Below are positions 53,110 to 60,386 of a stretch of 64,000 nt of DNA, one piece after another (position 1 is the first letter of the stretch; each line of letters starts with the position of its first letter). Source of the DNA: Rhodobacter sp. (GTDB lineage Bacteria > Pseudomonadota > Alphaproteobacteria > Rhodobacterales > Rhodobacteraceae); contig JACKKE010000001.1 in the NCBI GenBank assembly GCA_020637595.1, positions 124,001-188,000 of the forward strand, in the 5' to 3' direction. The notes under the pieces were generated by a model. That model was not told the origin of the DNA and did no database searches. It saw only the letters and a list, made by a program, of their open reading frames with translations. Both the position numbers and the translations under genes were made by a program.

Positions 53110-53739
53110 ATGGACGATGCAGTTCAGGAGGTTTGTCTGCGGCAGGGGTCAGGCTGGAGTTTCGCCGCCTTGCCCCCGAAGAACGCCCGCGACCGGATCA
53201 TGAGCGCGGCGTCCTTCCTGTTCTGCAATCACGGCTTTGCGGCGACCGGCATCGACACCATCCTGACCCGCGCCGGCACCGCCAAGGCGACGCTCTATAA
53301 TCACTTCAAGTCCAAGGAAGAGCTGATCACCGCGGTGCTCGAGGCCGAGGGTGAGACCTGGCGCACCTGGTTCTTCGGGCGTCTTGCGGACGTGACCGGG
53401 CCGGCCCGCACACGGGTGCTGGCAGTGTTCGACGTGCTCGAGGACTGGTTTTCGGATCCCGGGTTCTATGGCTGCCCGTTCATCAACGCGGTGGCCGAGT
53501 TCGACACCAACGACGACACGGTGCGCCGGCTGGCCGATCAGCACAAGGAACGGCTGGTGACCTGGCTTAAGGCGCAGGCAATCGAGATGCAGGTGCCCGA
53601 TGTGGCCGAGACCGCGCGCAGCATCGCCGTGCTGATCGACGGGGCGATCGTCGCCGCGCAACACTCCCGCGACGCCAGCTTTGCCCGCACCGCGCGCAAG
53701 CTGGCGGAATGCCATCTGGCGGCGGTGGGCGCGCGCTGA
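53110..53739 (+). CDS. TetR-family repressor
   Basis: 209 residues. The HTH region spans about 25-70: RDRIMSAASFLFCNHGFAATGIDTI in parts (GFAATGIDTIL) and AGTAKATLYNHFKSKEELI in part (KATLYNHFKSKEEL). The remaining helical part binds an unknown effector; Cys in FYGCPF (about 118) might be relevant. It is divergent from the cyanase operon and probably represses both promoters, given the repeated TAGACAGAA sequence. Confidence 0.88.
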   Translation: MDDAVQEVCLRQGSGWSFAALPPKNARDRIMSAASFLFCNHGFAATGIDTILTRAGTAKATLYNHFKSKEELITAVLEAEGETWRTWFFGRLADVTGPARTRVLAVFDVLEDWFSDPGFYGCPFINAVAEFDTNDDTVRRLADQHKERLVTWLKAQAIEMQVPDVAETARSIAVLIDGAIVAAQHSRDASFARTARKLAECHLAAVGAR

Positions 53740-53751
53740 GGCAGGGCCTCG

Positions 53752-54513
53752 TCAGTCCAGCAGGGCGACAACGGCGGCCGGGTCCGTGACATGGGCATTG
53801 TGCGGCAGGCCGGGCAGGGCGCGGGCCCCGGGGTCGATGCGCAGCATGGTCTCCAGCGAAACCATCGGATCGTCGCTGCCCGCACTCAGCCGGGTCGGGG
53901 CCAGGGACGCGCGCAGGATCTGTTCGACCGACGGCCCCACAGCGGTGAAAACACGCGGGTTCATCGCCAATGCAAACCCGTCACCGGTGGCGCATACGCC
54001 GCCGTCGAGTTCCGGCGCATCCGGGGTGACCAGTCCGAACAGGCCCGAGACCTTGGCGTGGCGCTCCAGCGCCTCGGCGCGGGTGGCAAAGACCTTGGCC
54101 GGGCGCAGCGCCGAGGCCTGCGCGCCGGCGATCTCTTCGGTGCTCCAGTCGATCTTGACGCCCAGGGTGACCAGCCGCGCCGGAACCGGGCCGAACAACC
54201 CGCCGCACAGCAGCGCCCCGACCACGCCGCCAAAGGAGTGGCCAAGGACGGTGACGCACGCGGGATCTTCCGCGGCCAGCAGCTGGGCGATATCCGCGGC
54301 ATGGTTGCCGAATCCGAACGGCCCGTCCGAAGGGGACCGCCCGTGGCCGCGCAAGTCGGGCGCGATCCAGCGGTGCCCGCGCGATTCGAGCCGGGCCGCA
54401 ACCCCGCGCCAGACCGCCGCCGTCGCGCCCAGCCCGTGCAGCAGGACGACCAGCCGGTCGCCCTCGCCGCCGCGGGCCACCCACAGGCCATTCCGGTCCT
54501 CCGTTCCCTGCAT
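53752..54513 (-). CDS. Alpha/beta hydrolase (cytosolic)
   Basis: 253 residues. LLHGLGATAAVW (oxyanion region), PDLRGHGRS, nucleophile elbow GHSFGG (about 94-99), acid region near SAGSDDPMV and a terminal His in LPHNAHVTD. No signal peptide. Substrate unknown; the set resembles esterases or enol-lactonases. It is convergent with the TetR gene (12 nt) and divergent from the efflux genes. Confidence 0.82.
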   Translation of the reverse strand: MQGTEDRNGLWVARGGEGDRLVVLLHGLGATAAVWRGVAARLESRGHRWIAPDLRGHGRSPSDGPFGFGNHAADIAQLLAAEDPACVTVLGHSFGGVVGALLCGGLFGPVPARLVTLGVKIDWSTEEIAGAQASALRPAKVFATRAEALERHAKVSGLFGLVTPDAPELDGGVCATGDGFALAMNPRVFTAVGPSVEQILRASLAPTRLSAGSDDPMVSLETMLRIDPGARALPGLPHNAHVTDPAAVVALLD

Positions 54514-54684
54514 GCTCTGTCTCTCCTGTCTCCGGTTCGGCGGTCACTATGCGGCGGGCGGCCGGGGCTGGCAATCGCCGCGCCTGCCCGGCCTGACATC
54601 ACGAGTTGACATGGCGCGGGAATGGCCTCGTAATCGGCCGCACGTATTCAGATATTTTTCGACAGAACAGCGAGAGGTCACCCT

Positions 54685-56172
54685 ATGGGCACGCGCGGGC
54701 GTTTGTTGATCGGTCTGGTCAGTGCCGGGCTGTCGGTGACCCTGCTGCTGGTGGCGGCAGGGGCGATCCAGCGCGCGATCGAGGACCGGGGGGCGTTGGC
54801 GGCGCAGACCCGGCAGCCGCGCGAACGGGCGTTCGTGGTCGAGGTCGGCACGCTGGACTCGGTGACCGCGGTGCCGGTGATCACCGCCTATGGCCATGTT
54901 GCCAGCGGCCGCACGCTGGAGGTGCGCAGTGCCGCCGCCGGGCCGCTGGTCGCGCTGTCCGAGAACTTCCGCGATGGCGGTGTCATTGCCGCGGGCGAGG
55001 CGTTGTTCAGCACCGACCCGGTGCGGCTGCAGACCGGGGTCACCCTGGCCGAGGCCGACCAGCGCGAGGCGGTGGCGGATCTGGCGCAGGCACAGGCGGC
55101 GCAGGCGCTGGCGACCCTCGATGCCGAGGCGGCGCAGACCCAGCTGACCCTGCGCGCCGAGGCCCTGGCCCGGCAGGAAAACCTGCGCGACCGGGGGGTG
55201 GCGACGGCGGCGGACCTGGAGGCCGCGCAGCTGGCCCATGCCGCCGCGCAACAGACGCTGATCAGCCGGCAGCAGGCCGTGGCCGCGGCCGAGGCCCGCG
55301 TGGTGCAGGCCGAAATCGGCCAGTCACGGCGCGCGGTGGCGCTGTCCGAGGCGCGCCGCGCGTTGAACGACGCCACCGCGACCGCACCCTTTGCCGGGGT
55401 GATGACCGACACCAACGCGGCACTGGGGCGGCTGGTTTCGGCCAACGAGCGGCTGGGCGTGTTGATCGACCCGACCGCGCTGGAGGTCGCGTTTCGCGTG
55501 ACCAATGCCCAGTATGCGCGCCTGTTGCGCGGCGACGGGCGGCTGATCGACGCCGAGGTGTCGGTCTCGGTTCAGACCGGGCGCTCATCGGTCGCGGTGC
55601 GGGCGGTGCTCGACCGGGCCGGGGCCGAGGTGGGCGAGGGGCAGGTGGGCCGGCTGATCCACGCCCGGCTGATCGACCCCGACAGCAGCGTCGTGCGGCC
55701 GGGCGACTTTGTCACTGTCCGGGTCAATGAGCGGCCGCTGTCGGATGTCGCGGTCATTCCGGCCACCGCGTTGTCGGCCGACGAGCGGATCCTGCTGATC
55801 GGCGAGGGGAACCGGCTGGAGGAACAGCCGGTCACGCCGCTGCGCCGGCAGGACGATACGGTGATCGTCTCGGGCGCGCCGTTCGGGCGGCGCTATGTGC
55901 TGGCGCGGGCGCTGCAGCTGGGGGCGGGGATCCGGGTCGAACCGGTCGATCCGGCGCCGGCGTCGGATGCGCCTCCGCCACCCGCCACCGCCCAGGCCGA
56001 CCCCGAGATGATCGCGCTGGATGACGCGCGCCGCGCGGCCCTTGTCGCCTTCATCGAGAGCAACGAATCGATGCGCGCCGAGACCCGCGACCGGGTGCTG
56101 CAGGAGTTGAGCCAGCCGTTGGTGCCGCTGGCGACCGTCGAGCGGTTCGAAGCCCGCATGGCGGAGCAGTGA
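54685..56172 (+). CDS. RND efflux periplasmic adaptor (HlyD/AcrA-type)
   Basis: 495 residues. An N-terminal membrane segment without lipobox (about 8-27) is followed by AYGHVASGRTLEVRSAAAGPLV in part, a long Ala/Gln coiled coil (about 115-215), the returning lipoyl half (ATAPFAGVMTDTNAALG in part) and beta-barrel and C-terminal domains. The Pro/Ala-rich C-terminal extension (about 425-445) is unusual. The RND pump gene follows after one base. GAGAGGT precedes the ATG. Confidence 0.9.
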   Translation: MGTRGRLLIGLVSAGLSVTLLLVAAGAIQRAIEDRGALAAQTRQPRERAFVVEVGTLDSVTAVPVITAYGHVASGRTLEVRSAAAGPLVALSENFRDGGVIAAGEALFSTDPVRLQTGVTLAEADQREAVADLAQAQAAQALATLDAEAAQTQLTLRAEALARQENLRDRGVATAADLEAAQLAHAAAQQTLISRQQAVAAAEARVVQAEIGQSRRAVALSEARRALNDATATAPFAGVMTDTNAALGRLVSANERLGVLIDPTALEVAFRVTNAQYARLLRGDGRLIDAEVSVSVQTGRSSVAVRAVLDRAGAEVGEGQVGRLIHARLIDPDSSVVRPGDFVTVRVNERPLSDVAVIPATALSADERILLIGEGNRLEEQPVTPLRRQDDTVIVSGAPFGRRYVLARALQLGAGIRVEPVDPAPASDAPPPPATAQADPEMIALDDARRAALVAFIESNESMRAETRDRVLQELSQPLVPLATVERFEARMAEQ

Positions 56173-56173
56173 C

Positions 56174-59100
56174 ATGACCGGGGATCACACCGAGAGCAGC
56201 CGTTTGGGGGGGCTGACCGCGTATTTCGCCCGCCATCCCACCGCCGCGACGATCCTGATGGCGGTGATGCTGATCCTGGGGCTGGTGAGCGGCACGCAGA
56301 TCCGCTCGCAGTTCTTTCCCGATGTGGTGATCGACACCATCACCGTGACCGTCGACTGGGACGGCGCCGGGCCCGAGGCGGTCGATGCCTCGATCGTCGC
56401 GGTGATCGAGCCGGCGCTGAAAAGCATCGAGGGGGTGTCGGGCACGACTTCGGTGTCCAGCGAGGGGCGGGCGACGGTGACCCTGACCTTCGATCCCGGC
56501 TGGGACATGGCGCGGGCCGGCGACGACGTGACGGCGGCGCTGGAATCGGTGCGCACCCTGCCCGAGGATGCCGATCCGCCCGAGGTCAGCCGCGGCACCT
56601 GGCGCGACAAGGTGACCGAGATCGTCGTGTCGGGACCGATCGCGCTGGAGCAGCTGGGCCAGATCGGTGACGACCTGGTGGCGCGCCTCTACCGGCAGGG
56701 GATCACCCGCGTGGCCCTGACCGGGATCAGCGCCCCGCAGATCGAGGTGACCGTGGCCGAGGAGGCCCGCATCCGCCATGACCTGTCCCTGCGCGAGGTC
56801 GCCACCGCCATCGCCACCCAGGCCGCTGCCCGGCCCGCCGGCGATCTGGCGGATGGCGCGGCCCGGCTGCGCGCCGGCGAGGAACAGCATGACGTCAACG
56901 CGATCCGCGACATGGTGGTGCGGGTCAACGACGACGGCTCGCGCCTGCTGGTGCGCAACACCGCCACCGTGGCGATGACCGGCGCCGATGCCGGGCGGGC
57001 GTATTTCCTGGGCGAGGATCCGGCGGTGCTGATCCGCGTGGACCGCAGCCCGGATGGCGACGCAATCGAGATCCAGCAGGCGGTCGAGGATCTGGTGGCG
57101 GCGCTGCGTCCGGGGCTGCCGGACGGCGTCGACATGCGGCTGATCAACCCGCGGGCCGAGGAAATCAGTGACCGCCTGACCATCGTCTATGAAAACGCGG
57201 TGCAGGGTCTGGTCCTGGTGCTGCTGACGCTCTTCGTGTTCCTCAACGCGCGCGTCGCCTTCTGGGTGGCGATGGGCATTCCGGTGGCGATGCTCGCCGG
57301 GGTCGCGGTGATGTGGGTGGCCGGGATCTCGATGAACATGATGTCGCTGTTCGCGCTGATCATCATGCTGGGCATCGTCGTCGACGACGCCATCGTCGTG
57401 GCCGAACACACCGACTATCGTGCCCGGGATCTGGGTGAGGGGCCGGATACCGCGCCGGTCCGCGCGGTGCAGCGGATGATGGGCCCGGTGTCCAGTTCCA
57501 CCGCCACCACGGTGCTGGCGTTCCTGGCGCTGCTGTTCGTCGGCGGATCCTTTGGCACGCTGATCGCGGATATCCCGGTGGTGGTTGCGGCGGTGTTGCT
57601 GGCCTCGCTGGTGGAGACCTTTCTGATCCTGCCCAACCACATGCGCCATTCGCTGCGCGCGGGGTTGCAGCCGCGCTGGTATGACCGGCCAAGTGCGCTG
57701 TTCAACCGCGGGTTTGCTGGGTTCACCGACCGGATCTTTGCGCCCTTCATGCGCTGGGTGATCCGCCTGCGCCATGCCGTGGTGGCGGGAATGGTGCTGC
57801 TGCTGGCGCTGTCGGCCGCGGCGGTGATCCGGGGCGACGTGCCCTGGATCTTCTATACCGCGCCGGAGAGCGGCTCGATCGCCGGCAATTTCGCCTTTTT
57901 ACCCGGGCATACCCGCGACGACACCCGGGCGATGACCCGCGAGCTGGATCGCGCCGTGGCCGCGGTCGCCGCGCGCCATGCCGAGACCCTGGGCGTGAAC
58001 CCGGTGGTGCATACGCTGGTGCAGCTGGGCGGCACCGCCGGGCGCGGGTTTCCGGGCCAGGAGACGATGGACCCGGATCTGCTGGGCAGCATCGACATCG
58101 GACTGATCGGCGCCGATCAGCGCCCGTTCAGCGCCGCCGAGTTCGTGCGCGAGGTGCAGCAGGAGTTGCGCCTGCCCCCCGGTCTGGCGCTGCTGACCTT
58201 CCGCAGCCAGGGCGCGGGCCCGGCCGAGGATTCGCTGGCGGTCAACTTCTTTGGCACCGACAGCGCGGTGCTCAAGGCCGCGGCGACCGAATTGATCGCC
58301 GCGCTGGGGCAGTTCCCCGAGGTGACCGGGCTCGAGGACAACCTGGCCTATGGCAAGGAGGACATCGTGCTGCGCCTGACGCCGCAGGCGCAGGCGCTGG
58401 GGCTGACCGAGGCCGGCATCGGCGCAGAGCTGTTCGCCCGTCTGCGCGGCATCACCGCGGTCGAGTTCCCCGACGGCACGCGCACCTCCAGCATCGTCGT
58501 CCGCCTGCCCGAGGACGAGCAACGCGCGGCCTTCCTCGACACCACGCGGATCCGCATCGGCCCTGGCGCCTTCGTGCCGCTGGGCGAGCTGGTGACGGTG
58601 GAAAGCCGGCTGGCCTTTTCGACGGTGACCCGCGACAACGGCCGCACCGTGGTGTCGGTCACCGGCAGCCTGTCCGAAGACGACCCCGAACGCGCCAGCG
58701 CCATCGCCGCGGCGCTGCGCTCGGAGATCGTGCCGACCATCGCCGCGCGGCACAATCTGGACTGGGAACTGGGCGGGCTGGCCCTGCAGGAGGACAGCTT
58801 CCTCAACGAGGCGCTGTTCGGGTTCCTGCTTTGCGTGCTGGGGATCTATCTGGTCCTGGCCTGGACCCTGCGCAGTTGGGTCAATCCGCTGATCGTGCTG
58901 GCCGCGATCCCGTTCGGGCTGATCGGCACCGTCTGGGGCCATGCCAGCTTTGACCTGGCGATGTCGCTGTTTACGGTGATCGGGTTGGTCGGGATGTCGG
59001 GGATCATCATCAACGACGCCATCGTGTTGGTCAGCACCGTCGATGACTATGCCCGGAAGATGGATTACGCGGCGGCGGTGGTCGAAGGGGTCAAGAACCG

Positions 59101-59566
59101 GCTCAGGCCGATCCTGCTGACCACCCTGACCACGGTGCTGGGCCTCGCGCCGCTGATGTATGAGGACAGCCGTCTGGCGCTGTTCCTCAAGCCGACGGTG
59201 GTGACGCTGGTGTTCGGTCTGTCTGTCGGGTTCTTCGTGGTGCTGCTGATGGTGCCGGCGCTGATGGTGATCCGCGAGGATATCGCCGCCAGCTGGCGCA
59301 GCCTGCGGCGGGTTCTGGGCGGACAGCGGATGCCGGCGGGTGCGCGCCGGATCGCCGCCGGGGCGCTGCTGGCGCTGATCGCGGTGAACGCGCTGGTGCT
59401 GGGGCCCTGGAGCCTGGGGCTGGACCGGTTCGATGCGCTGGCGGCGCTGGCCTTGCCCGACACCCTCGGCAGCCATGTCGCGGTTGCGCTGGTGCTGACG
59501 CTGGTCATCGTCGCCATCGCCGGGGCCCTCCTGCTGGGTCGGCGCAGGGCCGCGCCCAGCCGCTGA
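56174..59566 (+). CDS. RND family efflux transporter permease
   Basis: 1130 residues. RND architecture: first helix about 24-42, first periplasmic loop with FFPDVVIDTITV, helix 4 with the proton-relay GIVVDDAIVVAEHTD (Asp pair about 399-400), second-half counterpart GMSGIIINDAIVLVS. Beyond the usual end (about 1040-1050) there is a C-terminal extension with two more hydrophobic stretches (about 1057-1075 and 1100-1122). It should export organics or divalent cations with the upstream adaptor; there is no outer-membrane channel gene nearby. Confidence 0.92.
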   Translation: MTGDHTESSRLGGLTAYFARHPTAATILMAVMLILGLVSGTQIRSQFFPDVVIDTITVTVDWDGAGPEAVDASIVAVIEPALKSIEGVSGTTSVSSEGRATVTLTFDPGWDMARAGDDVTAALESVRTLPEDADPPEVSRGTWRDKVTEIVVSGPIALEQLGQIGDDLVARLYRQGITRVALTGISAPQIEVTVAEEARIRHDLSLREVATAIATQAAARPAGDLADGAARLRAGEEQHDVNAIRDMVVRVNDDGSRLLVRNTATVAMTGADAGRAYFLGEDPAVLIRVDRSPDGDAIEIQQAVEDLVAALRPGLPDGVDMRLINPRAEEISDRLTIVYENAVQGLVLVLLTLFVFLNARVAFWVAMGIPVAMLAGVAVMWVAGISMNMMSLFALIIMLGIVVDDAIVVAEHTDYRARDLGEGPDTAPVRAVQRMMGPVSSSTATTVLAFLALLFVGGSFGTLIADIPVVVAAVLLASLVETFLILPNHMRHSLRAGLQPRWYDRPSALFNRGFAGFTDRIFAPFMRWVIRLRHAVVAGMVLLLALSAAAVIRGDVPWIFYTAPESGSIAGNFAFLPGHTRDDTRAMTRELDRAVAAVAARHAETLGVNPVVHTLVQLGGTAGRGFPGQETMDPDLLGSIDIGLIGADQRPFSAAEFVREVQQELRLPPGLALLTFRSQGAGPAEDSLAVNFFGTDSAVLKAAATELIAALGQFPEVTGLEDNLAYGKEDIVLRLTPQAQALGLTEAGIGAELFARLRGITAVEFPDGTRTSSIVVRLPEDEQRAAFLDTTRIRIGPGAFVPLGELVTVESRLAFSTVTRDNGRTVVSVTGSLSEDDPERASAIAAALRSEIVPTIAARHNLDWELGGLALQEDSFLNEALFGFLLCVLGIYLVLAWTLRSWVNPLIVLAAIPFGLIGTVWGHASFDLAMSLFTVIGLVGMSGIIINDAIVLVSTVDDYARKMDYAAAVVEGVKNRLRPILLTTLTTVLGLAPLMYEDSRLALFLKPTVVTLVFGLSVGFFVVLLMVPALMVIREDIAASWRSLRRVLGGQRMPAGARRIAAGALLALIAVNALVLGPWSLGLDRFDALAALALPDTLGSHVAVALVLTLVIVAIAGALLLGRRRAAPSR

Positions 59567-59611
59567 GGCGGGCGGGGCCAGGGTCCAGGGCCAAGGGGGC
59601 AGGGCCCGGAC

Positions 59612-60292
59612 TTAGGGATCGGTTTCGGGGGCGAGGCGCTGCGCCAGCTCTGCGACGTGGCGCTTGACGATTGCGGCGCAGCGGTCACCGTCGAGATCGC
59701 CCATCGTCACGATCCCCACCGAGGCCTCCAGCGCGCCGGTAAACAGCGGACAGGCCAGGCCCGTCGCGCCGGGGTGCAGCTGGCCGGTGGTCAGCGAATA
59801 CCCCTTGGCCCGGGCGTCGCTGACCGCCTCGGGTTCGCCCGGAACCGGCGGTCGTCCGGCCAGGATCGTGATTCCCACGGCGCTTTGATGGATCGGATGG
59901 CTGCCGCCGATCCGATAGCCGATCTGCAGGCCGCCGGTGTTGGCGTCGGCCGAGGCGATGACGCTGAACGCGTCACCTTGCGCGACCGCCAGAAAGGCGG
60001 TGGTGTCGGTCTCGGTCGCCAGCTCCGCCAGCACCGGCTGGGCGATGCGCCGGATCTGCGGCAGATAGCTGTTGGCCAGTGTCAGAACGCCGCTGCCCAG
60101 ATAGACCCGGTTGTCGCCGGGCCGCGAGACCAGCCCATGCTCTTCGAGCGTGGCGACGATCCGATAGGCAATCGTCCGATGGGTGCCGAGTTTCTGCGCG
60201 ATCTGCGCCATCGTCAGCCCGTTCGCAGCCTCGGCCACGAAGCCCACGACCTGAATCCCCCGCTCGAGGGTCTGCAACGTGCCCTTGCTCAT
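59612..60292 (-). CDS. IclR-family regulator
   Basis: 226 residues. Winged HTH at about 8-65: LERGIQVVGFVAE and TMAQIAQKLGTHRTIAYRIV in part; effector-binding domain about 80-220 (AVAQGDAFSVIAS, TGLACPLFTGALEASVGIV in part). It is divergent from the P450 fusion gene. Two strong palindromes in the 94-nt gap are its likely operators. Confidence 0.9.
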   Translation of the reverse strand: MSKGTLQTLERGIQVVGFVAEAANGLTMAQIAQKLGTHRTIAYRIVATLEEHGLVSRPGDNRVYLGSGVLTLANSYLPQIRRIAQPVLAELATETDTTAFLAVAQGDAFSVIASADANTGGLQIGYRIGGSHPIHQSAVGITILAGRPPVPGEPEAVSDARAKGYSLTTGQLHPGATGLACPLFTGALEASVGIVTMGDLDGDRCAAIVKRHVAELAQRLAPETDP

Positions 60293-60309
60293 GCGCCCTC
60301 GACGCTTGA

Positions 60310-60350
60310 CGGGAATCGATTCCCGCGTAATGCTCTAATAGAGAGCATTA
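60310..60350. promoter_or_regulatory. Two adjacent perfect palindromes in the IclR/P450 promoter
   Basis: CGGGAATCGATTCCCG (60310-60325) is a 16-bp perfect palindrome 18 nt upstream of the IclR start. Two bases later, TAATGCTCT (60328-60336) and AGAGCATTA (60342-60350) form a 9-bp inverted repeat with a 5-nt spacer. IclR proteins bind palindromes of about this size. The first may autoregulate IclR, the second the P450. Confidence 0.65.
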
Positions 60351-60386
60351 TTGTTCGATAATCGAGACAATGCAAGGGGGAATGCG

